DNA from: Metallyticus violacea
Taxonomy: Eukaryota > Arthropoda > Insecta > Mantodea > Metallyticidae
Reading direction: 5' to 3'
DNA: 64,000 nucleotides
Assembly: GCA_030762175.1 (NCBI GenBank)
Contig: CM060831.1
Span: 74,402,001-74,466,000, forward strand
The position numbers and the translations under genes were made by a program. A model generated the notes under the pieces. The model was not told where the DNA came from. It saw nothing but the letters and a program-made list of their open reading frames with translations, and did no database searches. Shown in pieces: positions 1 through 9,645 of the stretch. Position 1 is the first letter of the stretch; each line of letters opens with the position of its first letter.

Positions 1-297
1 AGAAACTTTTCAAAAATATAAGCGCAATTCCTTAGTAATTCCGTAACATTTGAGGTCAAAATGTTGTTAAATTTTGTCCAATATCATACGGAATTACCGC
101 TATATAAACTACAACATAATGCTTAGCAAGAATCATTAAATTAATAAAGTTTATGATATTCTTTTCATGACCTAAAGCATTATACACATATTCGATATTC
201 TCTTAATATTTTGTTAAAAAACTGGTGTACAAGATGTACAATCAGTTCTGCTTTCATTTACCTGGTTTATCCTCACTGAAGAGCATATTTTGAGTAC
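1..297. other. AT-rich stretch, nothing recognised
   Basis: No open frame of note, no repeat and no RNA-like fold was seen. The last seven bases, TGAGTAC at 291-297, are the left target duplication of the SINE that follows. Confidence 0.6.
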
Positions 298-597
298 TTA
301 TGTGACCGCCATGAGTAGCCGAGGTCGTTAAGGCGCGGACTCGTGAGCGGAAGGACTGGGATTCGAATCCCGCCAGGACCATCCTCCTTGACTGAGGTTT
401 TTCCAGGTTTTCCTAAGTCCTCATAAATGGCAAACGCCGGGGAGGTACCCTAAACTTAGCCTGGAACATTTCCTTACTTAAAAAAAAAAAAAAAAAAAAA
501 AGCCTTTCCCAATATATCATTTCATCTCATGTATTATCAGTGTTCTCCACCTGTGGTGACGCAATAGTTAAAACAGGCGTTAAACACCATTAAAAAA
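298..597 (+). mobile_element. SINE-1 copy (tRNA Ser/Leu-like head)
   Basis: A tRNA-derived short interspersed element, normally transcribed by RNA polymerase III and mobilised by a partner LINE. The head carries an A box (GCCGAGGTCGTTAAGG, about 318-333) and a B box (GATTCGAATCC, about 360-370). The body holds GGGGAGGTACCC at 439-450, then an A-rich run at 481-500, and ends in CGTTAAACACCATT. The heptamer TGAGTAC stands at 291-297 and again at 598-604, a target-site duplication that fixes the ends. Four other copies lie in this window at 7275, 35273, 45519 and 61245. Naming the tRNA parent is uncertain; the extended A region resembles class II tRNAs. Confidence 0.88.
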
Positions 598-654
598 TGA
601 GTACCTACATCTCATATATTACCAGTAAACTTTACTTTAACCTTTTGGTTTAGT

Positions 655-945
655 TAATCGAGCGAACTGGCTAAGACGGTATCTCTTGGGACTTGTATTC
701 TGGAAGTGCCAGGTTCAAAAATTTGGGGTCGGCCATTCTGGCCTTGCGTTTTTTCGTGTTCCCCTGATCGATTAGGCGAATGTTGGGATGGATTATAACT
801 TTCCATGAGTGTTCTCATTTCCATTTCATTCCGTTTATCTTTTGCAGAGACAAAAGTGAGAGGGCTTTGCTTTTACAAAGCAAAGATTTTCTCAGCTTAG
901 GGGAGGTACCCTACACTTTACCCTGAATCGCTTTTTTCACCCCTG
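655..945 (+). mobile_element. SINE-like element, third type, sharing the SINE-1 core
   Basis: A tRNA-like head with A box TGGCTAAGACGG (about 670-681) and a degraded B box AGGTTCAAAAAT (about 711-722) is followed by an unrelated middle section. Near the 3' end it carries GGGGAGGTACCCTACACTTT at 900-919, nearly identical to the core of SINE-1. No clear target duplication was found, so the ends are approximate. It is probably an older or recombinant SINE. Confidence 0.6.
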
Positions 946-1513
946 TTTAAAAAATATATGTTTTATCATTCTATCTGATATATCTTAATACATCCAATTT
1001 TTCTTAATAGCGTTTAACGCTGGTTAAAACTGTTGAGGAAAAAGCATAGGCGATGGACAATGTTATAGATATCATTTTCTATATTTAGAAACCTAACGCT
1101 TGTCCCTAATATAAACTCAGCAATTTTTTCTAATCCCAAAATGTTCGTAATACTTAAATCTGACCTAAGATTATAAATTTTGCAAACATTGAACTAACAA
1201 CAGCAGCCTTTGACGGATTCAATAAATCTTCCGTTTGATTCGTTAACAGATATCAGAATGAAATATTAAAATGTAAATATGTAACAAATATAAACATGTT
1301 TTCAGGATTGAGTCTAAACTTTGAAACTAGGTCAAACAATAAGTGTAAGGATTGCCTTCGCACCAAATTTGATGTTAATAAAAAGCATGTGAGCGAAAGA
1401 AAAAAAAAAAGCTGTCTAATTATTTGCAGTTCAATATAAAGAAGTTTCTTAATTAAAATTATTTTAAAGTGTAAGGTCATGATTTTTACACTTATATGTG
1501 TAGATATCGAATA
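946..1513. other. AT-rich stretch, nothing recognised
   Basis: Only a short reverse-strand open frame made mostly of hydrophobic codons from AT-rich DNA; no repeat or motif was seen. Confidence 0.55.
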
Positions 1514-1560
<47 letters not shown>

Positions 1561-1577
1561 CAACAACAACAACAATA
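1514..1577. repeat. (AAT)n/(AAC)n microsatellite
   Basis: An uninterrupted run of ATA triplets changes into ACA triplets near 1557. LINE 3' ends elsewhere in the window finish in the same (ATT/AAT)n tract, so this may be an orphan tail. Confidence 0.9.
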
Positions 1578-1680
1578 GCTATGAATTCTTCGTGTTTTAG
1601 TTTGTTTAATCCTTTTTATTTATTAATTTATTTCATCTAGCTTTTAAGCATATTTATATTTCAGCTTAGGTACCGACCCG

Positions 1681-1708
1681 TAGTAGTAGTAGTAGTAATA
1701 GTAGCAAC

Positions 1709-1752
<44 letters not shown>

Positions 1753-2124
1753 CAGTAGTAATAGTAATAGTAGTAGTAGTAGTAGTAATAGTAATAGTAG
1801 TAGTAGTAATAGGTAATAGTAGTAGTAATAGTAATAGTAGTAGTAATAGTAATAGTAGTAGTAATAGTAATAGCAGTAATAGTAATAGTAGTAGTAATAG
1901 TAATAGTAGAAGTAGTAATAGTAGTAGTAGTAATAGTAATAATAGAAGTAGTAATAGTAATGGTAGTAGTAGTAATAGTAGTAGTAGCAGTAGTAATAGT
2001 AGTAGTAATAGTAGTAGTAGCAGTAATAGTAATAGTAGTAGTAATAGTAATAGTAGTAGCAGTAATAGTAATAGTAGTAGTAATAGTAATAGTAGAAGTA
2101 GTAATAGTAGTAGTAATAGTAATA

Positions 2125-2181
<57 letters not shown>

Positions 2182-2249
2182 ATAGCAGTAGTAGTAATAG
2201 TAGTAGTAGTAATAGCAGTAGTAGTAACAGTAGTAGTAATAGTAGAAGC

Positions 2250-2283
<34 letters not shown>

Positions 2284-2380
2284 ATAGCAGTAGTACCAGT
2301 AGTAATAGTAGTAGCAGTAGTAGTTATAGTAATAGTAATAGTAGTAGTAGTTGTTGTAGTAGCAGTAGTGGTAGTAGTTA
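1681..2380. repeat. 700-bp imperfect (AGT)n trinucleotide array
   Basis: A tract of AGT/GTA triplets with frequent single-base variants (AAT, AGC, AGA, GGT, AAC). It produces long meaningless open frames in several frames (poly-Thr/Ile, poly-Tyr, poly-Val) that should not be annotated as proteins. A second array of the same triplet lies at 28141-28975. The reading phase shifts in places, so this is a slowly degenerating microsatellite rather than a coding repeat. The array begins right after GACCCG and ends at TATTCCAGTC. Confidence 0.95.
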
Positions 2381-2721
2381 TTCCAGTCAAACAAAAGAAA
2401 AAAACAACATTAATAAAAACGCACTCACACCCACCCACGCACTCTCCACACATACACACGCGCACATATACACAATAATTTTGATATTCATATAAATGTT
2501 CACATAATTTTGAAAATATTTATAGACATGTCTGTTCCTAAAACTAGGTATATCATTTTAAATGCCCAGTTTTATCCAGTTTAACTATTTACCTTAAAAT
2601 CCAAACATGCCGCCCTCCTGCTACTGGAAGTCTAAAATGAATCACCGAGGACTGTATCCTAGCATCTTGTGTATATACTTACCCAGTGTGCATTGTGCAC
2701 TCAAGTCTTCCGGTTCCGGGT
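2381..2721. other. Non-coding stretch after the AGT array
   Basis: Contains a short CA/CG-alternating tract near 2425-2475 (CACACATACACACGCGCACA). Nothing else was recognised. Confidence 0.5.
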
Positions 2722-2875
2722 ACATATATAGTTTAACGACGTAGGTACTAATCCTGGAGTCCCGGGTTCGAATCGCATTCATGCCATGTAATTGCGTCAT
2801 ACGGGTGGCCCAGCCTGAGAAGGCAGCTACAATGCCGTCATACTGAGGAAAATGCCAAGTTCAAGTAAACAGAGC
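2722..2875 (+). mobile_element. Possible tRNA-derived SINE fragment, fourth type
   Basis: A B-box-like GGGTTCGAATC (about 2764-2774) follows a short tRNA-like segment beginning near TAGTTTAACGAC. The downstream body does not match SINE-1 or SINE-2. Only one copy was seen, so the call rests on the internal promoter pattern alone. Confidence 0.4.
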
Positions 2876-3239
2876 AAGTATTTGGAAAAATAGGTTTCAG
2901 ATTAATTGTTTTTTAGCAAATTTGGAATAATGTTACATTAGTTTGTCATGACAAACGAATGTAAGTTAACGAAAAAAAAAATAAATAAAATATTATAAAA
3001 TTAATTCAATACTTAAGATTATAAAAAAATTATAATTTTTTCATATTTCAAGGCAATCAAATCCACTTGAGTAGTTTAAACTCTATAACAGCAAATAAAC
3101 CTGCAATGATTTATAACCTCGTGGGAGTTTATTTCTGCGCCAAAGGGCAAACTGAAATTTCTTTTATTATATCCTTTGCTTCACCCTAAGTCTAGAAGCA
3201 TGCAGTTAATGCATATTGTGTATGATTTATTTTATTAAA
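2876..3239. other. AT-rich stretch, nothing recognised
   Basis: No feature was seen on either strand. Confidence 0.5.
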
Positions 3240-3345
3240 GTTATTTTTAGTTCCGTAAATTCACGACATGAAACTAACAACTTTACTTCCCTTCCGAAGG
3301 AAACTATACCTAGTATTTTTACCACTAGACCACCAGGATCGACAA
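3240..3345 (-). mobile_element. SINE-2 fragment
   Basis: The reverse complement matches the middle of SINE-2. It shows the block CTTTACTTCCCTTCCGAAGG at 3281-3300, also found at 4569 in the nearly complete reverse copy, then the ACCACCAGGATCGAC remnant of the tRNA head. The 3' part and B box are lost or diverged. This is an old, truncated copy. Confidence 0.7.
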
Positions 3346-3525
3346 ATGTACTAAATAGAAAAGGTTATACTTATTGTGTAAACGTTGACAGCAAAAGATA
3401 TTAATATTTATTGATTAACAACCAATTCACACGATATATTTCCTGAGTGTATAAGTATATAAAAACTTCAAGTACATACATAATTAATTGATATATACTT
3501 TATGATATTACAGAAAATTAGACCT

Positions 3526-3613
3526 TTTTTATATGTCTCATTGCATTTCAGGTCCGTTTTTATATGTCTCATTGCATTTCAGGGCCGTTTTTATATGTCT
3601 CATTGCATTTCAG
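3526..3613. repeat. 31-bp tandem repeat, about 2.8 units
   Basis: Three head-to-tail units of ATATGTCTCATTGCATTTCA plus a T-run and a GGTCCG/GGGCCG/GGTGGC spacer, starting at 3526, 3557 and 3588. Units differ at only one or two spacer bases, so the expansion is recent. It lies near the presumed 3' end of the reverse-strand LINE relic at 3970-4990 and could belong to that element's 3' UTR. Confidence 0.9.
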
Positions 3614-3969
3614 GTGGCAGAATCATAACAGGTACTGAAAGTGGTAATTGGCATGACGTGTAATGCGATCGGGTATGAACATCTGACTGATAGCCAGGAT
3701 ACGACCTGTTGCGTTCCTAATACACGTCACTGATAAGGGGCGTGTACGTTTACCATCCGTTTCCGATTGTCATTAGAGTTCTCCGGATAAAACTATGTCC
3801 GTTATTGATTCCATTCCCAGAACTTTGCTTTTCCTAAACCACAGCATCCGTTATTGTTATCAGAAGTTTTTGTTTTTGAATGTAAGAATTGTGTTATTGA
3901 TGTTGGATTATGTAAATACATTTTGGCACTTAAGTCTGAAAAACTGTTGTGTACTTCTGTAATCTTAAT

Positions 3970-4990
3970 TCTAGTTTCAAGCCTAGCGTTCTAATCAGTT
4001 ACAGAATCTTCCCTATAACCTTAGGAAATGCTTCCTTAAAGGACTATATCCTATTAGAGATTGCCTCTAAGATGTTTTGTAGTCTCATTTCCGAAAAGGC
4101 CAATGGTCAGAAATCAATAGACCCTTAGCCCAGGACCTTTGGATCCGGAATTTTTTTTTTTTTTTCCCCATTTTGTCTGCAAATTGCGGTTCTAGCAGTT
4201 TTCTTGTTAATGCCGCAGAAAGGTTCTGGTCCTAAGAGAAAGTCTTGACTCCTTCATCAGCCAGTTTATCTCTCGCTACATTGTCTTACTTGCTTGATGT
4301 CCAGGAACCCAACAAAATTCTGGTTGATTCTTTGTGGAATGAGCTTGGAGATCTTTCCATACAAATACAGAGTTTACTTGAAAATATTTAAGTGCACTAG
4401 GGATTTTTTTTTTATTGATTTATTTATGGACGCTCTTTAACAGCTCAGGTCATCAGCGTTCCATTCAACTCAGGGCGTGAAACGGCCGACAAATTTTGCT
4501 CAGAGGCCTCTCTTTCAGGCTTGAGGTTATTTTTCGTGCCGTAAATGTACGACACGGGACCCACGGCTTTACTTCCCTTCCGAAGGAAGCCGTACTTAGG
4601 ATTTTTACGCCCCGAAAAAATCCATCGGTCCTGGCCGGGTTCGAACCCGCGATCTTGGGTTTAGGAGGCAAGTATGGTAACCACTACCCACCAGGACCGA
4701 CCGCACTAGGGATAGCAGACTGTCTGAGAGAATGAGTATACGTTGACTAACATAATTTCTTTTCTCAAATAACTTAAGACAGGTCAGAAGTGCAATAAAT
4801 TCTTCCTGAAAAGCTGTAACAAAGTTTGCAAGAATTACAGATATCTTTGTTTTATGAGATAACCCATAAATATTACCTCTTGAAGAGATTCCTTCTCTCC
4901 CACCACCTGTGAAGAAGACCTAAGATAAAGAATAGGCGAGTTCTTCCCCTTCTAGCCAGATCTTTCTCCAATTGTGATTTATGTTATGTA
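3970..4990 (-). pseudogene. LINE relic with RNase H domain, split by a SINE
   Basis: Reverse-strand translation, allowing frameshifts and stops, reads as the RNase H part of a non-LTR retrotransposon ORF2. There is a degraded start (FTGGGRE), the FQEEFIALLTCLKLF helix, the catalytic-site motif ILSDS, and downstream GPEPFCGINKK. A block near 4045-4075 (SPLRKHFLRL) resembles the section before the C-terminal cysteine region of such proteins. RNase H points to an R1/I/Jockey-type lineage by general family knowledge. The SINE-2 at 4405-4702 interrupts the frame just after LSDSLLSLV, and deleting it with one target copy restores continuity to HLNIF. No upstream reverse transcriptase was recognised, so the copy is 5' truncated or too decayed. 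Confidence 0.68.
4405..4702 (-). mobile_element. SINE-2 copy inserted in a LINE relic
   Basis: A near-complete SINE-2 on the reverse strand. The tRNA head at the right end shows an A box (read on the reverse strand, TGGGTAGTGGTTACC) and a B box GGTTCGAACCC. The left end is the AT-rich tail ATAAATAAATCAATA on the reverse strand. GCACTAGGGAT occurs at 4394-4404 and 4703-4713, an 11-bp target duplication. The insertion disrupts the RNase H frame of the surrounding LINE. Confidence 0.93.
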
Positions 4991-6134
4991 AATGTTTGCT
5001 TTGCAGACTGACACAATTATGGTCTAACTTCGATCCCAGGCCCGTTTAGAAATAATATTTATATATAATATACTCACCAAAGTGTCACAGACATATGGTT
5101 TACACATGTTATTACAAGTGTAAGAAAGAAGGCAAAATATATTGAAAGGGAAGGTTTCCCCGAAAAGGTACGCGTTGTAACCTTCAAAAGAACAAGAGAA
5201 TTTCATTGTAATGTTATTTCAGGTCAACTAGAACTAGGAAAACAACCGGATATTGAACAACACGCGATATCAAGAATTTGGAAAGGACGAGTGATTCTTT
5301 TGTTAACAGTGTAGGGAAAACTCAGGCAATAAATATCCAGATGGAATTATAAAATGTCCGCTACGGCTCTCTTTTAATGTATTATTTATGTCAAGAGTCT
5401 AAGACTTAAGATTTTGCTGTGGGAGGACCCGAATAAAATCTTAGAAGATAGTCTTTGAGAATTAAACGTAATAAATTAGCATAAAAGTCCACCAATAGCA
5501 AGATATGTGTAGTGAGAGAAAATCACGTGACATTTGGAAAGCCATGCTGAATATATTTATAGCGTCTAGGCCGACGGACAGGCGAATTAATAAAAGTAGT
5601 TGTAATGAACTTGTTACTTGTTATTTGTCATTTGTTTGTTACTTGGTGCTGAAGTGAAAGGGAGAAGTGTTAGAAAAAAGTAAAAGTGATAAATTGTGAA
5701 AATTGGAACAGCGAGCGTTAAACTTTGTTTATCATCTGCTTTCCCTGTCATAGTGCATCACAAAAACGTTCAGCTAATAAATTGCACTTGTAGCCGAGGC
5801 AGAAACACAGTAATTGCGGACAGAATGGAGGTTCGACCAATCTCCCTGAGATACAAATCAATTTATAAAATTCGATCACATCCTTATTCACAATGATCCC
5901 AAACCCAATCACAACCTAAAAATAAGAATCAATATACTACAACATATACCGCAGCAATGCATACAGTAAGATGGCATATCCAACACTGTTGAAGAGTTCT
6001 GAATGTTATGAAGACTTCTCATATCGCTCACAGTTTTAATTCCACAAGTTTCTACTTTAATAGGCATAATTCTTAAAAAATAATTCTAATGAAGCTATGG
6101 TTATACACAAGTTACTATTTGCATTACAGAATTT
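4991..6134. other. Mostly unrecognised; short GC-balanced part near 5560-5880
   Basis: No transposon motif was found. The part around 5560-5880 is less AT-rich and has a 66-codon forward open frame starting at 5696, but its product is unrecognised and a chance frame is as likely as an exon. Confidence 0.4.
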
Positions 6135-6610
6135 TTCAGTTTGGTTTTGTGAGTATGGATACAACGTTACAGCCAGTTCCAAATTCTTCCACCGTTTTAT
6201 TTGAGTTTACATACAACTTTACTATTTTTCTTACAAATTTCGGCTACAGGTCTTGATGTTTGAATACAACTAGACTCTCTCTTACATATTCTGGCAAAAT
6301 TCTTTAAATTTGGATAAATTTTTAGGGTCTGTTATACATTCTCACCAGTTTTTTTTTAAGAATTTCTATTTAAATTCTCGCCACAGTACTTCTTTGAATT
6401 TGGATACAACTTCATCGTCTGCTAAGCATTCACGCAAAGTTCTTTGAGTCTGGTACACATTTACTGTCATTTACACAGTTTTTAGTTTGGATACAACCTT
6501 TAAATCTACATAAAACTTTATTGTCTCTTACACATTCTGGATGGCTTTTTTTAATTTTACACACAACTATATTGTTGTACATTCTGGGTTACTCTGTTTC
6601 ACATTCTTAT
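6135..6610. repeat. Degenerate tandem array, roughly 50-70-bp units
   Basis: Variants of a unit built from TTTGGATACAACTTTA, TTGTCTCTTACACATTCTGG and AAAGTTCTTTGAA recur about eight times, for example near 6155, 6208, 6266, 6312, 6400, 6452, 6490 and 6555. Divergence between units is high, so this is an old array. No coding frame runs through it. Confidence 0.65.
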
Positions 6611-7267
6611 CACAGCTCTTTTGAATAAAATTATATCTGTGTCTGTACTGGAAGTTGGAAATTTTAGATGGTTATTTTGGTTCATTTGCGTGTTTAATTG
6701 TAAATACCTAAAAAAAAAAAAAAACCTGACAGAAACACGTTATTTTTTAAACAGATGTATGAAAAAGGCAGATAAAATTCTATTTTTTTTTCAATTTAAT
6801 TCGCCCTGATTGTAAAGGGGTGGTACTTGTCCTATGAATTGGTATGCTACAAGGTGTAATTACATGCTTTACAGTGATTGAGAGTAGGGTGTGAAAAAAA
6901 GTGGGAAAGGGACATTTTAACGCAACATTCTCACGCAGTGGTGTTTGGAAACATGCAACATCCGTCTAACAGAGTTTGTCCAACTTTTAAACAACGCGTT
7001 CCCATGAGACCGGTAACATTAGCGCTGATTTGTAATTGATTATCATTTTTTGCAAACCTTAAATACATTAGCATATAAACACGAAATGTATGTACCCTCT
7101 GAGCGATATGTTCACTTTTGTTGGAAATCTTTTATCGCAAAATGTTTTTACCCCTCGCAAGAGACAGATGGAGCAAGAGATTATAACAAAAATGACTGTT
7201 TTGTTTTTATGAGCAAGAAAACCTATCTGAGTATTGCATTACTCTCTTCCTAGAGCGTAGAACGTAT
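6611..7267. other. AT-rich stretch, nothing recognised
   Basis: Two short forward open frames near 6621 and 7050 (62 and 67 codons) have no recognisable content. Confidence 0.5.
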
Positions 7268-7274
7268 GCTAAAG

Positions 7275-7546
7275 GCACAGCCACGGTTGGCCGAGGTCGT
7301 TAGGGCGCGGATTCGTGAGCGGGAGGTCTAGAGCTCGAATCCCGCCAGGACCGTCCTCCCTGACTGGGGTTTCTGGCAACTGCTGTGGAGGTACCCTAAA
7401 CTTAGGCTAAAATGTTTCCTTCTTTAAAAAAAAATCCTTTCCCAATATAACATTTCATCTCCTGTATCATCAATGTTCACCGCCTGTGGTGCCTCAGCAG
7501 TAAAAACGGGCGTTAAACACGATTCATTCATTTACTTATTCATTAC
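7275..7546 (+). mobile_element. SINE-1 copy, tandem with a SINE-2
   Basis: A box GGCCGAGGTCGTTAGGG at about 7289-7305; the B box is slightly decayed (GCTCGAATCCC). The core GGAGGTACCCTAAACTTAGG and the terminal CGTTAAACAC with an ATTC-rich tail are present. The heptamer GCTAAAG stands at 7268-7274 and 7547-7553. The second of these is also the start of the target duplication of the next SINE. Confidence 0.87.
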
Positions 7547-7557
7547 GCTAAAGTTAT

Positions 7558-7850
7558 GTTGGTCCTGGGGGTGTAGCGGTAACCATGTTTCCAAAATCCA
7601 AGATCGTGGGTTTGCTCCCGGCCAGGACCGATGAATTTTCTCGGGCGTAAAAATCGTGAAGTATGGCTTCCTTTGGAAGAAATTTAAAGCCGTGGGTCCC
7701 GTGTTCCCATTTATGGCACGATAAAGAACTTCAAGAGTTAAAAAAGAGGACTCTAAGCAGCATTTGTCGGCCATTTCAAGCCCTGATTTGAATGGGACGC
7801 TGATGACCTGAGATGTTAAAGAACTGTAAATAAACCAAATATAAAAAAAG
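7558..7850 (+). mobile_element. SINE-2 copy, directly after SINE-1
   Basis: The head begins GGTCCTGGGGGTGTAGCGG, an A-box variant, and the B box is decayed (GGGTTTGCTCCC). The body is typical of SINE-2, followed by the TAAATAAACCAAATATAAAA tail. GCTAAAGTTAT is found exactly at 7547-7557 and 7851-7861. A reverse-strand open frame of 114 codons running through this copy is an artefact of the SINE. Confidence 0.92.
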
Positions 7851-7861
7851 GCTAAAGTTAT

Positions 7862-8284
7862 AAAATCCTGGGGCAATTATTTTTTAGAAGTTTCAGAATA
7901 TAATGATAATTTTATAATTTAAGCTTTAATAAAATTACCATTCGCTTAAGAATTGCTAAAGTGCATTCATTTGATAGTCACTATCGAAATCTAAAATTTT
8001 TATCTGGTAACAATGTTCTATGGCATTTGGATAAACATAGACGTTTCTGAAAACGTTAAATGCAACTCAGGTGTTGCTTATTTACAAAAATTTGTTCCTC
8101 AGAAAATCGCTAAAATGTTTAAAAAAAGTGATAGTTAAAAGTTTAAATAGTAAATAATTAATACTTTTATTATTTTGTGTCCTTTTTAAGAGTTTAATAT
8201 TCGTTGTTTTATTTCACATTAATGTGAACAAATTGCTAGTCTAATAAATAAATAAATAAATACATGTATACATAATATTTCGTA
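7862..8284. other. AT-rich stretch, nothing recognised
   Basis: Contains an (AATA)n tetranucleotide run near 8244-8262 and nothing else visible. Confidence 0.5.
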
Positions 8285-8515
8285 CAGTGCTAGGTACAGT
8301 CTTTTTCGGGCTCGTGAGTCTGGCCTACTAGGCTACTTCTTCTTTCCTAACGTTTCGTCTACATCTACGTTAGACGGCGCCAAGTCCATTAAAACACTCC
8401 GACCTCGCTACTGCCACTGAAGATGCCTACCGTAGATATAGACGAAACGTTTGGAAAGAAGAAGGAGCCTAGTAGATCATGGCCCACAAGCCCGGATAAT
8501 ACTGTACCTGGTGAC
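8285..8515. repeat. Long imperfect inverted repeat (fold-back element)
   Basis: The left arm at about 8286-8376 and the right arm at about 8425-8513 are reverse complements with scattered mismatches. Matching blocks include AACGTTTCGTCTA against the reverse complement of TAGACGAAACGTTT, CTTCTTCTTTCC against GGAAAGAAGAAGG, CTACTAGGCT against AGCCTAGTAG, and CTAGGTACAGT against ACTGTACCTGG. The loop holds about 48 bases with GGCGCCAAGTCC. This is the architecture of a fold-back or miniature inverted-repeat element. No target duplication was confirmed, so its class is open. Confidence 0.8.
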
Positions 8516-9559
8516 GACATGGGCCTTGAAAGCGTAAGATTTTTGATTTCGTAGAATATTTCATTTAAGATACTATATTGCTGGAAAATGTTGAAGGTAC
8601 TCGCATGTTCCTTGAGCACATTCTCTAAAATATTAGAGGATTATCTGCTTCAACAATTTTCCGCATTGGGCCGCCCTCAATCTTTCACATCTTCATGGTT
8701 CATACAGTCAGTACGAACTTTTTTAACATAGTGCTGAAATGTGCGGTGCTTTTACTGTCTATGCTGTCATAATATTTTGAGCGACTTGCCAGAATACGCC
8801 GAGTTTGTGCTCATACAAAACATACGCAAGTTTCTGCTTCCCCGCCTAATTATATGAGGTTAACTTTAACAAAATACAATCTCACTCTTATCACTGAAAA
8901 CAAAACATTAGGTTTGTCATTACTTAAAATATTTCGTGACACCATAAAGTTGCAAACTAACAGTGTTAAAATTATACTTTATTTCGGAATACTCCTGTCT
9001 GCAGGCCGGAGTGTCTAACATATTTTTTTCCTTCCAAAAAATAAATGTAATTCAGGTTTTTAGAAAAAGTCTAAGCAAATGACACTGAAAAAAGGGTAAG
9101 TTTAATCTAAATTTGTCTCTCATCTATTCGGAGTTGCTACTCTAAATTTTCAATTGGAACAAAAAGGTATCATTTGAAATGTTGTCCGGGCCAATATAGA
9201 AAGGCACTATAATCTATTTAATCTTTCATTAAAGACAGTTTTCAATAAAACCGCATGTATTTGATGTCTTGTATACTTGAAAGCCTAGTTATGTACAAAA
9301 AAATCAGATTTCTTAGAAAACAATACAGCTGAAATAAAAAGAATGTATTAGCTGCCACACACACCGCGTCTATTTCAAAAATTCTTTTTCCAAAAGTAAC
9401 GTCTAATTTAATAAAGGCTAACAATTAGTAAAGTAAATATACTAAGTGAAATACAATACCTTGTAACTTCGTATTTTAGATGTGGTTTTTCACTCAAGAT
9501 ATTTTTGTGCCTATGATTTTTAATTCCTAATCTAAATCACTAACAATAAGAAAAATTCT
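8516..9559. other. AT-rich stretch, nothing recognised
   Basis: No motif or repeat was recognised on either strand. Confidence 0.5.
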
Positions 9560-9645
9560 ATGCTATGGCTGAGATTCGAACCACTAAACTTTCGCTTTTT
9601 TGCGAGTATCTTTTGTATCTTTTGAGCTATCGTGTCATGGAAATA
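9560..9645 (-). mobile_element. tRNA-like remnant (possible SINE head)
   Basis: The reverse strand reads GATAGCTCAAAAG followed by GGTTCGAATCTCAGCC, matching an A-box-like and a B-box pattern about 50 bases apart. The acceptor stem does not pair convincingly, so it is not called as a functional tRNA. Confidence 0.4.

Noticed and set aside
305..372. Functional tRNA gene
   Set aside because: The head has A and B boxes but no closing acceptor stem and is part of a dispersed SINE with a target duplication. The same holds for the tRNA-like words at 2722, 9560, 27870 and 50605.
1644..2478. Long open frames on both strands made of Thr/Ile, Tyr or Val runs
   Set aside because: They are translations of the AGT microsatellite in different phases, without any non-repetitive core.
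3526..3613. CRISPR array
   Set aside because: Units are directly adjacent without unique spacers, only three in number, and the genome is eukaryotic.
4465..4735. Frames on both strands with NPAR-like or FTSLPKEA-like text
   Set aside because: These are SINE-2 sequence read in frame. The same text appears at 7532, 44274, 44320 and 55186, wherever SINE-2 occurs.
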